Assembly (NCBI GenBank): GCA_964479275.1
Contig: CAYZLR010000048.1
Location: 1 to 25,924, forward strand
Direction of reading: 5' to 3'
Length of the DNA stretch: 25,924 bases
From: CALLPQ01 sp964479275
GTDB lineage: Bacteria; Pseudomonadota; Alphaproteobacteria; Caulobacterales; Parvularculaceae
Of this stretch, positions 1-8,012 are shown piece by piece (within the stretch, counting starts at the first letter, position 1; each line of letters opens with the position of its first letter). The notes below the pieces were generated by a model. That model worked only from the letters and a program-made list of their open reading frames with translations. It made no database searches and had not been told where the DNA came from. The position numbers and the translations under genes were made by a program.

Positions 1-151
1 GTGAATCACGATTTGCCCTAAATCTGGAGACTTTTTCAGCAGCCTGTTAAAGCATCTCGGCGATTCAATTTGAAGTGGAGGTGCTTGAAGATATTGTTTA
101 GCCAATATTTTTGCAATTTAACCGTTATGCAAATGCAGGCAAAATACTCTG
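1..151. other. Left-edge non-coding stretch, possible insertion-sequence remnant
   Basis: I see no open reading frame worth calling here. The segment at 29-50 (GACTTTTTCAGCAGCCTGTT onward) resembles, from memory, the terminal or flanking sequence of several transposase-type insertion sequences, so the right end of an element lying outside the window is possible. No matching inverted end, target duplication or transposase is visible, so this is only a suggestion. Confidence 0.2.
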
Positions 152-190
152 TTCAGAACTGGGGTTCATAAGTGGGATTCAGAAGTGGGA
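152..190. repeat. Three tandem 13-bp repeats
   Basis: Three head-to-tail copies fill 39 bp exactly: TTCAGAACTGGGG (152-164), TTCATAAGTGGGA (165-177) and TTCAGAAGTGGGA (178-190). Copies 2 and 3 differ at one base, copies 1 and 3 at two. The last three bases are also the start of the hairpin at 188-223. The array could be a short minisatellite or an iteron-like protein-binding site; nothing in the sequence decides between these. Confidence 0.7.
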
Positions 191-223
191 CGCCGCTATT
201 TTAGTGAAAAAATAGCGGCGTCC
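188..223 (-). terminator. Perfect 15-bp hairpin, possible terminator
   Basis: Bases 188-202 and 209-223 are exact reverse complements, separated by the six-base loop AGTGAA. The stem is GC-rich at its base (GGACGCCGC) and A/T at the loop end. No clean T-run follows on either strand, so a classical Rho-independent terminator is not certain. On the minus strand it lies at the end of the cutA direction of transcription and overlaps the stop of the small ORF at 201-398, which fits a transcript 3' end. The strand is assigned from that context. Confidence 0.45.
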
Positions 224-398
224 TCAGGGTCCCTTTTACAGTTGTCACGCAATGCGCCGGGTTAGGGCAGCCCAATACGCTTTGTTCGGTGACTTTGCGG
301 CCGTGCCATTCAGGGGTAGGGTTTGGGGCAGGTCTGAATGGGTCACGAGTTATTAACGCCGCCGGAACAATATCAAAATACCTCGTTATAGTTTGCAA
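201..398 (-). CDS. Possible small protein with a CPNPxHC motif
   Basis: A 65-codon frame starts at TTG with AAGG four bases upstream and has no better start before an in-frame stop at 420-422. The product is proline-rich (RPAPNPTPEWHGR) and contains LGCPNPAHCVT around residues 42-52. The C-P-N-P-x-x-C arrangement recalls half of a zinc ribbon, such as that of the aspartate carbamoyltransferase regulatory chain, but the second cysteine pair is missing. It lies 82 bp downstream of cutA on the same strand and its end lies within the hairpin at 188-223. It could be a genuine small protein, a gene remnant, or the DNA of a structured RNA. Function is unknown. Confidence 0.33.
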   Translation of the reverse strand: MQTITRYFDIVPAALITRDPFRPAPNPTPEWHGRKVTEQSVLGCPNPAHCVTTVKGTLRTPLFFH

Positions 399-480
399 AA
401 CCTTAATAAGGAAGAATAATCACCATCAAGCAAGAAAAGTAATCCTTTGGAGAGTTTTTCTTCGGCGGCAGAGTTTGGGA

Positions 481-837
481 TTACTCTGCATCGAGTGTTT
501 TTTTAATCCAGCTTAAATAAGGTTGGGCGCAGAGTTCATGATTACTGGTGAGGGAAATAATGCACGGAACCTCATAGGGGTGATGGTCAATAATAAAATC
601 CCTTGCTTTTACGGCGAACTTTAGGCTCGTTTTAATCAGCATAGAGCATTCTGAGGCACTCTCTAGTGTGTTTTCCCAAAGATAGATCGAAGTCATGGAA
701 GGCAAAATGTTGACACATGCGGCCAGTCTCCCTGCAACGAGTTTCTTGCCGATTTCTTGAGCCGAGGAGTAGTCGGGAAAAGTTGCATATAAGAGTGTTA
801 TTTCACGACTGTTATTAAAGCTTTCCCCTTTGCTCAT
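481..837 (-). CDS. cutA: Divalent cation tolerance protein CutA
   Basis: The 118-residue product has the size and signature of CutA, a small trimeric cytoplasmic protein of ferredoxin-like fold linked to copper and other divalent-metal tolerance, whose biochemical role is unsettled. Visible family features are the N-terminal strand LLYATFPDYSSAQEIG, the segment LVAGRLAACVNILP, the central IYLWEN strand and the late HPYEVPCII motif, in the usual order. Its start codon overlaps the phoB stop (ATGA, 834-837), so it is very likely translated by coupling from the phoB message. A metal-tolerance gene behind phoB is a genomic association only; the sequence does not show a functional link to phosphate control. 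Confidence 0.93.
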   Translation of the reverse strand: MSKGESFNNSREITLLYATFPDYSSAQEIGKKLVAGRLAACVNILPSMTSIYLWENTLESASECSMLIKTSLKFAVKARDFIIDHHPYEVPCIISLTSNHELCAQPYLSWIKKTLDAE

Positions 838-1526
838 GATTTGCTTTCCAAAGCATAACCGGCAGAGCGAACGGTTCTGATAGGATCTCCTTGTTTAAAT
901 TTATTCAGTGCTTTTCGAAGGCGACCAATATGGACATCGACAGTTCGCACTTCGACAAAAATATCAGAGCCCCAAACCGCGTTTAGTAATTGTTCGCGCG
1001 AGAATACGCGCCCTGGATGTTGAATAAGGTGTTCAAGTAATCGATATTCTGTCGGGCCAAGATGAATTTCTCTATCCTCGCGGCGTACTTTATGGGACGT
1101 GCGGTCAAGTACGATATCGCCATAAGTCACACTATCTTCTACGAGCGCTGGGCGCACGCGCCGTAAGACAGCACGCGCTCTTGCAATCAGCTCTGCTGTC
1201 GAGAAAGGTTTTGTCAGATAATCATCAGCACCCGTCTCAAGACCACGAATACGATCTGATTCTTCAGACCGTGCGGTTAACATAATGACCGGAATGGCTC
1301 GGGTTTCCGGCTTCGTGCGCAATTGCCGACAAATCTCTATGCCTGAGACTTTAGGTAACATCCAGTCGAGAATGATTAAATCGGGTTGATTTTCGTCAAT
1401 ACGAAAAAGGGCTTCTTCTCCGTCCCTAGCGATTGAAACCTTGTAGCCTTCATTACTGAGATTGTAGTCGAGTAATGTCGCCAAGGCCTCTTCATCTTCA
1501 ACTACAAGAATATGAGTTTTTGCCAT
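834..1526 (-). CDS. phoB: Phosphate regulon response regulator PhoB
   Basis: A 230-residue OmpR/PhoB-type regulator. The receiver domain (about 1-120) has the acidic pair E10-D11, the phosphoacceptor D54 in LIILDWMLPKVSG, T84 and K106 (DDYLTKPF). The C-terminal winged helix (about 130-228) ends in the DNA-recognition helix RTVDVHIGRLRKALN and the wing SAGYALE. After phosphorylation by PhoR it is expected to bind Pho boxes and activate phosphate-starvation genes. It follows phoU by 29 bp and overlaps cutA by four bases, giving a phoU-phoB-cutA unit. Assignment to PhoB rather than another OmpR-family regulator rests on the sequence and on adjacent phoU and phoR. Confidence 0.95.
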   Translation of the reverse strand: MAKTHILVVEDEEALATLLDYNLSNEGYKVSIARDGEEALFRIDENQPDLIILDWMLPKVSGIEICRQLRTKPETRAIPVIMLTARSEESDRIRGLETGADDYLTKPFSTAELIARARAVLRRVRPALVEDSVTYGDIVLDRTSHKVRREDREIHLGPTEYRLLEHLIQHPGRVFSREQLLNAVWGSDIFVEVRTVDVHIGRLRKALNKFKQGDPIRTVRSAGYALESKS

Positions 1527-1555
1527 TGGGATAATCCGGGGGTTATATGGGCTCG

Positions 1556-2323
1556 CTATTGTTCAATGGAACCTGATGATAATGATTCAATGTCTGTATC
1601 TGGAATATTAAGCATGGCACGCTTGTCCGCAAGACCTTTGGGGCGATCTTCGTCAAGTTGTTCGCCGGTCATGAGAAAATGCAGGGCTTCTGCAATATTC
1701 GTGGCGTGGTCGCCAACCCGCTCTAGGTTTTTAGCGATAAAAACCATTTGAGTTGCGGTTTTGACTTGTTCTGGTGTTTCTCGCATGGTCGCCAGAAGTT
1801 CACGAAAAACGGAATGATATAATTCATCAACTTCATCGTCACCGTTCCAGACGGCCTTTGCAGCAGTTAAATCTCGGGCGGCATAAGCATTAAGAGCATC
1901 AGAGAAGCGCTGCAAACTTAATCGACCAATACGAGTAACCCCAATGAGGTTCGGGCTGGTGCGCCCTTTTGCGATCACACAAATACGTCGCGCAATATTT
2001 TTGGCTAGATCACCCACACGTTCCAAGTCAGCGGCGAGCTTGACCATCATCATGGCTTCTCGGATGAGTTCGGAGGATAAAAGTTGCCTCTCTAGTAAGC
2101 TATAGACCTCCATTTCTATGGTGCTCTGATAGTCATTGACCCGTTTATCAACTGAAATAATCACCTTGGCTGAAGCAATATCACGGCGTTCGAAGGCCGT
2201 AATCGCATCTGCAAGATTTGTTTCCACGAGTGCCGCCATCTGGGCAATCGAAATTTCGAGTTTTATAAATTCGAGAGGGCGTTCGGATGTTTTTAACATG
2301 GTCTGGCCGGTAATTTTATCCAT
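1556..2323 (-). CDS. phoU: Phosphate signalling protein PhoU
   Basis: The 255-residue, largely helical protein carries two PhoU repeats. Each shows the metal-binding motif type E/D-x3-D, seen as AADLERVGDLAKNIARR in the first half and AKNLERVGDHATNIAEAL in the second. PhoU links the Pst phosphate transporter to PhoR and keeps the kinase off when phosphate is plentiful. The chosen ATG has only a weak purine stretch upstream; an internal ATG at residue 9 is possible. phoB follows by 29 bp. No pst gene lies next to it, so its transporter partner must be encoded elsewhere. Confidence 0.95.
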   Translation of the reverse strand: MDKITGQTMLKTSERPLEFIKLEISIAQMAALVETNLADAITAFERRDIASAKVIISVDKRVNDYQSTIEMEVYSLLERQLLSSELIREAMMMVKLAADLERVGDLAKNIARRICVIAKGRTSPNLIGVTRIGRLSLQRFSDALNAYAARDLTAAKAVWNGDDEVDELYHSVFRELLATMRETPEQVKTATQMVFIAKNLERVGDHATNIAEALHFLMTGEQLDEDRPKGLADKRAMLNIPDTDIESLSSGSIEQ

Positions 2324-2763
2324 CTTCTATCTGCATTACCCGGTTCGTGAAATTTAGGCTGTTCTCAATTGCCGATACTGCAAGAGAGTCACCCCTTCAA
2401 TTCAGGTAAAAGTCTAAAAATATGTCCACTATACGGCTTTTGTGACATTTTCTTTGCCGCTAGGGTGGAGTCAATAATTTAATTAATTATGGCGCAATTT
2501 GTGCGCTTGATAAAGGGAAAAATAGAGTAAAATCAATGCTGATGTGTCAAGCCAGATAAATTCGCGTCCTTGCGGACGGTCAATGCAGAATTCCTGGACA
2601 GATACCACAGCATTTCCAGATCAGGTGATTAGCGGTTGGTCGCCCGGAAATGTGGCCAAACAATACCTTGATGCCCTTCCTTGATTCCATTTGATACTCA
2701 GGGTTTTAAGGCGGCGATAGCGAGGAGTGATGATCATGGTGTGGTTACATTCGGTTGTTCGGT
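2324..2763. other. 440-bp intergenic region between phoR and phoU
   Basis: This stretch occupies the place where pstSCAB often lies in related genomes. I find no transporter remnant. Short frames of 30-40 codons exist on both strands around 2570-2730 (for example a 33-codon plus-strand frame from an ATG at 2584), but none has a recognisable product. On the minus strand, TATAGT (complement of 2428-2433) makes a plausible -10 for phoU, with TGTCAC (complement of 2442-2447) just upstream. TGTCAC followed by AAAA resembles one half of a Pho box, but the second half-site does not match, so PhoB control is only a weak suggestion. Confidence 0.4.
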
Positions 2764-4158
2764 TCATGTTTTTAGATGAATGCCGGCAAAATAACAGGTG
2801 AACGCGGTGCCGGTTGCCAGTTTGGTTTCGATTTGAAGGCCGCCTTGATGACGATTTAAGATGTGTTTGACAATTGCGAGACCGAGACCTGTTCCACCGG
2901 TCTTGCGGTTGCGCTCGACATTGACGCGATAAAAACGTTCCGTCAGTCGGGGTAAATCACCGCGTTCAATACCGGGGCCGAAATCGCGCACTTGTAAAAA
3001 AATAAGATCGTCGACATTACATCCTCGGCGGGCTGCTATGTGGCTGGCCGACTCACCCGCCCGCTGGAACGGCTCGTTCTTGCCAGCCAGAGCTGGGGCA
3101 TCACCGCGACCTATCGTGATTTGAATACGGGCGGGGTCCCCGCCATATTTTATAGCGTTGTGAACAAGATTTTGTGCGGCTTGAAGGATTTCATCGCGAT
3201 CACCAATCATTTCCAGTTGATCTGTGTTGGGCGATTGATCATTCAATTCAATCATTGCCTCTGTTTTCTCGATAATTGGGCCAAGGCCATCCATGACATC
3301 GGCGATCACCTCGCCAAGGGCCAATTGATCAACAGGAATGACATGTTCGTTTAATTCAATTGAGGAAAGGGACATCAGGTCAACAACCAGTCGCTGCATG
3401 CGCTCAGCTTGTTTTTGCATGATCTTGAGAAACTTGTCGCGAGCGGCTTCATCCTCTCTTGCAGGGCCGCGAAGGGTCTCAATAAACCCCAAAAGCGAAG
3501 CGAGAGGTGTACGTAATTCATGGCTCGCGCTGGCAATAAAATCGACGCGCATTTTTTCTACTCGCCGTTCGCTGGTCAAATCACGGATAAAGAGAAGAAT
3601 TTTATCATTATCCTTATGCTCACTGAGTGGTGCAATATAAGCGCGGCAGTAACGCGGGACTGAACCCGTGGTTGAAAACTCTATATTGCGGGCCAATCTA
3701 TCGTTGGCGACGGCCTCCACCGCTTCAAAAACCGCAGCGGCTCTAATTATTGAGGCGACGTGACGACCATCAGAATCTTTAATATTTGTAAATTCAGTAG
3801 CCGCAGGGTTGGTGGTTTCAATAATTCCATCTTTACTCAATATAATGAGAGGTTCAGGCAGGGTTTGGGCGACTTGGCGAGCAAGCCGTAAAGCATTCAT
3901 TTCGCTTTCTTGGCTGCCCATTTTCTCTTGCACCAAAGATTGGATGGGTTCGGACCATTGTCGCCCAGCAGAAAAGCGATAGCGAAGGGCAAGGGCCGCT
4001 AAGAAAACCAACCAGATCAAAAATGCCCGCCCAGGATTGGCGAATTGATTGGCAATGATCACCAACAATACGCCAATGCTGATAGCCGTCATCCACAAAA
4101 AATCATGGTTACGGGTGCGATCTGCACTTTCTTGAATATTATTAATCAAATCCTGCAT
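2764..4158 (-). CDS. phoR: Phosphate regulon sensor histidine kinase PhoR
   Basis: A membrane sensor kinase that phosphorylates PhoB when phosphate is scarce. Two membrane segments lie near residues 20-60 with almost no periplasmic loop, typical of PhoR. A PAS domain follows (PEPLIILSKDGIIETTNPAA). Next come the H-box SASHELRTPLASLLG, the N-box NLVHNAIKYG, the G1 box DFGPGIE, the F segment LTERFYRV and the G2 box GGTGLGLAI. I chose the ATG at 4158 (464 residues), which begins 13 bp after the upstream gene's stop. A longer TTG-started form from 4212 (482 residues) would overlap that gene by 41 bp. The short gap suggests co-transcription with the DUF885 gene, and phoU follows after 440 bp. Confidence 0.93.
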   Translation of the reverse strand: MQDLINNIQESADRTRNHDFLWMTAISIGVLLVIIANQFANPGRAFLIWLVFLAALALRYRFSAGRQWSEPIQSLVQEKMGSQESEMNALRLARQVAQTLPEPLIILSKDGIIETTNPAATEFTNIKDSDGRHVASIIRAAAVFEAVEAVANDRLARNIEFSTTGSVPRYCRAYIAPLSEHKDNDKILLFIRDLTSERRVEKMRVDFIASASHELRTPLASLLGFIETLRGPAREDEAARDKFLKIMQKQAERMQRLVVDLMSLSSIELNEHVIPVDQLALGEVIADVMDGLGPIIEKTEAMIELNDQSPNTDQLEMIGDRDEILQAAQNLVHNAIKYGGDPARIQITIGRGDAPALAGKNEPFQRAGESASHIAARRGCNVDDLIFLQVRDFGPGIERGDLPRLTERFYRVNVERNRKTGGTGLGLAIVKHILNRHQGGLQIETKLATGTAFTCYFAGIHLKT

Positions 4159-4171
4159 GAAAACATAAGGC

Positions 4172-6007
4172 CTATTTGATGCGCTCGAGTTCAAAGGCAA
4201 TAAATTGATCAATTTTTTCTTCTAAAACCGATAGCGGAATGGCTCCATTTTCCAAGACGGCATCATGAAAACTACGCAAGTCAAAATGTTCACCCAGTGT
4301 GGCTTGTGCTCTTTGACGTAGCTCTTTGATTTTTAATTGTCCGATTTTATAAGCTAACGCTTGGCCTGGCCAGGTGATGTAACGATCAATTTCAGCTTTG
4401 ATATTATGTTCAGAGAGCGCTGTATTTTCGGTCATGAAGTCGATGGCTTGCTGCCGGGTCCACCCTTTGGCGTGCATTCCTGTATCAACCACTAGGCGAC
4501 AAGCACGCCACATCTCGTATGATAGACGGCCAAAATTTGCGTATGGGTCTTGATAAAACCCGACATCTAATCCGAGGCTTTCGGCATATAGGCCCCAGCC
4601 TTCCGTGAACGCGGTAAAGCCGCCATAGGCACGAAACGGCGGAAGGTCGAGTTCTTGCGACAGGGCTATTTGAAAATGATGACCAGGTACTGCTTCATGC
4701 AGAGATAAAGCTTCCAATTCAAATAAGGGGCGCTGATCGAGAAGGGATGTGTTGATCCTATAAACCCCTGCGCGACTACCATCGCCTGCGGGACGCTCAT
4801 AATACGCGGTTGTTGTGCCTTCTGCAATATCAGCAGGCACTGGTTTGACCGTATACGGCATCCTTGGTAATTTTTTGAACAATCGAGGAAGTTCACCGTC
4901 AATGCGTTTTGAAATTGTTGAGGTGACTGCAATCAGCTCATCTTCCGACTCTGCATAAAACTGAGGGTCAGTTCGCAGGAAGTGTTGAAAATCTTTAAAG
5001 TTGCCTTCAAAACCGAGATTGTTGATGATTGTATCCATCTCCGCTCTAATGCGTTTGACCTCAGATAAACCGATTTTGTGTATTTGATCTGGGGTGCGCG
5101 TTGTCGTGGTAAAAGAATTTGCGCGAAACTGGTAGTAATCATCACCATTAGGCAGTGTTGAGGCACCTATGGTTTTGCGACATGCCGGGGCATAGGTTTG
5201 GTCATAAAAATCAGCATAGGCCTTATAAGCGGGAATAGCGCTATTCTTAATTTCGGTTTCAGCTTTTTCCTTTAAACTATCCCAGCTCTCATCACTGATG
5301 GAGTCGGGTTTGCTCGCAAATGGCTTCATGAATATACTGTCTTTGACTTTGTCTACGGCATGATACCGGATCGATTGGCTAACGCCTTTCATTGGGGCGC
5401 ATGGTTGCGTCCAACCGGCCTTTGCTCCAGCGTCTAACGTATCTATAGATTCTTGAAAGAAGCGCGGCACGAGGCTGAGTCGTGTTACATAACTTTCATA
5501 ATCGGCCAATGTGAAAAATGGTAATCGGTCAGGTAGGCCTGCCATGTTTGTATGCGGGCCATTGCGATTGGTCATGAGTAGAAATTTACCACCAAAATCT
5601 GCCGCACGCAGATCGTTTTCCAAGCCTAGCTTAAATAATTTATAGTTCACTTGATGATCGGCGCTGAGTTTATCCGTTTTTATTTTTTCAAGGCGCACTA
5701 AAAATTCGCGGGTTTTCTCTACCGAGGCCTCATATGTGGCTAATGAATTTGACCCCAGGCGATCATCAAAATCTCGCACGCCCAGAGATGTCGCGAAAGT
5801 TGGGTTTTGCTCTAAGGCATACGCCCAATGGTCTTCGAGTAATTTTTCAAATATAGAATTTTGTTTTTTATTTCCGCTAAAATTTTTGTCGGCAGCATAT
5901 GCTGTTGTGTTGATAAGAGGAAAATCACTGGCGGGCTGCGATAATATGAGTGAGGATAGGGCTAGAGTGCTGAAGATAACTTTTTTAGAAAGTGTATTTT
6001 TTCTCAT
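4172..6007 (-). CDS. Secreted DUF885 zinc-peptidase-like protein
   Basis: The 611-residue product belongs to the DUF885 family. It has a basic N-terminus and hydrophobic core (about 9-24), then AYAAD near residues 36-40 as a likely signal-peptidase site, so it should be periplasmic or a processed envelope protein. The gluzincin-like motif HEAVPGHHFQ (437-446) and downstream TEGWGLYAESL (468-478) provide the two histidines and a plausible third glutamate ligand. Family members are predicted metallopeptidases, but the substrate is unknown. A good ribosome site (AAGGAA, six bases from the ATG) supports the start. It lies 13 bp upstream of phoR and 60 bp downstream of a small membrane-protein gene, so the three may be co-transcribed. 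Confidence 0.88.
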   Translation of the reverse strand: MRKNTLSKKVIFSTLALSSLILSQPASDFPLINTTAYAADKNFSGNKKQNSIFEKLLEDHWAYALEQNPTFATSLGVRDFDDRLGSNSLATYEASVEKTREFLVRLEKIKTDKLSADHQVNYKLFKLGLENDLRAADFGGKFLLMTNRNGPHTNMAGLPDRLPFFTLADYESYVTRLSLVPRFFQESIDTLDAGAKAGWTQPCAPMKGVSQSIRYHAVDKVKDSIFMKPFASKPDSISDESWDSLKEKAETEIKNSAIPAYKAYADFYDQTYAPACRKTIGASTLPNGDDYYQFRANSFTTTTRTPDQIHKIGLSEVKRIRAEMDTIINNLGFEGNFKDFQHFLRTDPQFYAESEDELIAVTSTISKRIDGELPRLFKKLPRMPYTVKPVPADIAEGTTTAYYERPAGDGSRAGVYRINTSLLDQRPLFELEALSLHEAVPGHHFQIALSQELDLPPFRAYGGFTAFTEGWGLYAESLGLDVGFYQDPYANFGRLSYEMWRACRLVVDTGMHAKGWTRQQAIDFMTENTALSEHNIKAEIDRYITWPGQALAYKIGQLKIKELRQRAQATLGEHFDLRSFHDAVLENGAIPLSVLEEKIDQFIAFELERIK

Positions 6008-6067
6008 GAGTGTTTCCTTCTTAAATTTGATTTAGGGGGCCGTTTATTATTGGTTTTAAGAACGGCA

Positions 6068-6514
6068 TTAAGTCGTATCTATTTTCAATTTTGATAAACG
6101 GGTAAAAGCCATTCCTCCAATGCAGCCCGCTAACATTTGCAAGAAAAATCCAATTTCATCTCTGGCGCCAGCGATAGGTGTGTTGCCAAAATTCAGATGC
6201 ATGAGCCAAAGCATAGCCCCCATACTGGTGAATCCGGCCAATGGATAAGCAATATGCGCTAAGGGTTTGAGGGCGCGTTTCAAGAGCGCGGCAGTGGAAA
6301 ATCCGAGCAAAAGCGTTATCGAGATGACTAAAAGATAAAGGGTTGAAAGTCCGGCCATGTCCCGAAGCGTTGAAGAAATACGTGTCGGGAAATCGATACG
6401 AACACCAATATTGATTAGTTCTTGCAGGACTGTTTGTGTATGAAATATGCTTGCCAGCATAAATGTGATCACTACGCTGAGTATATAAGCGAAAAGAATT
6501 TTCAATTTTGACAT
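6068..6514 (-). CDS. Small multi-pass membrane protein of unknown function
   Basis: I do not recognise a family. From the ATG at 6514 the protein has 148 residues and about four hydrophobic segments: KILFAYILSVVITFMLASIF near the N-terminus, LSTLYLLVISITLLLGFST, YPLAGFTSMGAMLWLMHL, and FFLQMLAGCIGGMAF near the C-terminus. It is therefore an inner-membrane protein. A GAAG sequence seven bases before this ATG supports the start. A GTG at 6559 would add 15 charged residues (DRNASERRRHK) and looks less likely. It is followed by the DUF885 gene after 60 bp and is divergent from the sugar dehydrogenase gene at 6757. Confidence 0.7.
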   Translation of the reverse strand: MSKLKILFAYILSVVITFMLASIFHTQTVLQELINIGVRIDFPTRISSTLRDMAGLSTLYLLVISITLLLGFSTAALLKRALKPLAHIAYPLAGFTSMGAMLWLMHLNFGNTPIAGARDEIGFFLQMLAGCIGGMAFTRLSKLKIDTT

Positions 6515-6756
6515 TTTATGTCTTCGCCTTTCGCTAGCATTGCGATCATATGGGGTCACACTGTGGGTGATAAGAGGATATTGAATGATTGAGAACCAAG
6601 TTAAATTTCCTTATAAAGCCAGAACGCATTGATTTCAATGAGTGTCGAATAGAGCGGTCAAGATGAATTTGTGCATTGTGCCGTGAATTTTGTAGTGTCA
6701 TTCAATTATTCGTATTATCATCTTAGCGCCTAAAGAGAGAAAATTGGAGAGCGTTT

Positions 6757-7929
6757 ATGCTGGGTTTTTTGCAATCAATCAGAAAACATTTCACCGTGAT
6801 ATTCGCTATGTTCGGCAGTTTTCTCACTCGCCAGCGCTGCATCTGTGCTTTAGTTTGTGTTTGCGTGATCGCGACGGTGCCACTTGCCTACTCTGAAGAG
6901 CGCTTTCAGGTTGAGACCCTTGCAAGCGGACTGGATCATCCCTGGAGTATCGCTTTTTTGCCCAATGGTAATATGTTGGTGACAGAGCGGTCAGGACGGG
7001 TTCGCTTGATAGAAAATGGTAGTTTGGCCTCTGATCCAATAGCCGACACCCCTCCTGCTTATGTTAAAAGCCAGGGCGGATATTTCGATATTTTGGTGGA
7101 TCCAGATTTTACAGAAAATCAATTTGTTTATCTCTCTTATGCCCATGGCTCTGCTAAAGCCAATACGACTCGAATTGTGCGGGCGCGTCTTGAGGGGGGG
7201 GCATTTTCACAAACCAAAGTCATTTTTGATACAGCACCGACTAAGGATACGCCTGTTCATTACGGGGGGCGCATGGCCTTTCTCGCGGATGGAACCTTAT
7301 TGATGACAACGGGAGATGGATTTGATTATCGCGAAAAAGCGCAAATAAAATCTAATTTATTGGGAAAAACCATCCGTATAAATACTGATGGAACTATTCC
7401 CAGTGACAATCCTTTTGCCCAGAGTGATGATAGCCATGATGCCATTTGGACTTATGGCCATCGATCTCCGCAAGGGTTGGCTGTGGACCCAAAAACTGGG
7501 ATGGTTTTTCAAAATGAGCATGGTCCACGGGGCGGTGACGAGGTTAATCTTTTACAGCCAGGGCTGAATTATGGTTGGCCTATAGCAACCTATGGGCTTG
7601 ATTATTCAGGGGCCACGATTTCACCGTTTAAAAAATATCCTGGTACACAACAACCTTTATACTATTGGGTGCCTTCTATTGCCACATCAGGACTTGCGAT
7701 TTATCGCGGCGATCAGTTTCCGGATTGGGATGGCGATGTGTTTGTCGGTGGGTTGGTTACAAAAGCACTCCATCGCCTAACGATGGAGAATGGAAAAGTG
7801 GTGAACGAAGAATTATTGTTAAAACAGCTGCGATGGCGAATTCGTGACGTTCGAATTGGGCCAGAAGGCGCGATTTACGTTGTTACGGATGAAGCTGATG
7901 GCCGGGTTCTAAGGCTAACGCCGCAATAA
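6757..7929 (+). CDS. Periplasmic PQQ-dependent aldose-type sugar dehydrogenase
   Basis: The 390-residue protein belongs to the soluble glucose dehydrogenase/YliI (aldose sugar dehydrogenase) family, six-bladed propellers that oxidise sugars using PQQ. Characteristic segments are LASGLDHPWSIAFLPNGNML (56-74), TERSGRVR, HYGGRMAF (168-175), GHRSPQGLAVDP (234-245), NEHGPRGGDEVN (253-264) and NYGWP (271-275). An N-terminal hydrophobic stretch ending near LAYSEE (about residue 46) looks like an export signal; the 46-residue leader is long, and an internal ATG at residue 18 would give a more usual one. GGAG seven bases upstream favours the first ATG. No PQQ synthesis genes are in the window, and the true substrate is not evident. 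Confidence 0.87.
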   Translation: MLGFLQSIRKHFTVIFAMFGSFLTRQRCICALVCVCVIATVPLAYSEERFQVETLASGLDHPWSIAFLPNGNMLVTERSGRVRLIENGSLASDPIADTPPAYVKSQGGYFDILVDPDFTENQFVYLSYAHGSAKANTTRIVRARLEGGAFSQTKVIFDTAPTKDTPVHYGGRMAFLADGTLLMTTGDGFDYREKAQIKSNLLGKTIRINTDGTIPSDNPFAQSDDSHDAIWTYGHRSPQGLAVDPKTGMVFQNEHGPRGGDEVNLLQPGLNYGWPIATYGLDYSGATISPFKKYPGTQQPLYYWVPSIATSGLAIYRGDQFPDWDGDVFVGGLVTKALHRLTMENGKVVNEELLLKQLRWRIRDVRIGPEGAIYVVTDEADGRVLRLTPQ

Positions 7930-8012
7930 TATTCATGGATGTATGTATACTGAATTGATGACTTGACGCTATTGGGCAGGCTTTTTTCTCGAGAGGCGCT
8001 GGGATGAAAATC

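Noticed and set aside
228..398. Structured RNA (SRP, 6S, tmRNA or RNase P RNA) on the minus strand
   Set aside because: The GC-rich segment has one 8-bp inverted repeat (CCATTCAG/CTGAATGG) but none of the conserved core sequences of those RNAs.
289..516. 75-codon plus-strand ORF opposite the small minus-strand ORF and the cutA 3' end
   Set aside because: No family resemblance and no ribosome site; it runs antisense into cutA and looks like a shadow frame.
2442..2452. Pho box candidate upstream of phoU
   Set aside because: Only one half-site (TGTCAC plus AAAA spacer) resembles the consensus; the second half does not match, so I did not call an operator.
2571..2730. Short ORFs of 33-38 codons on both strands between phoR and phoU
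   Set aside because: No recognisable product, no good ribosome site, and frames compete on both strands.
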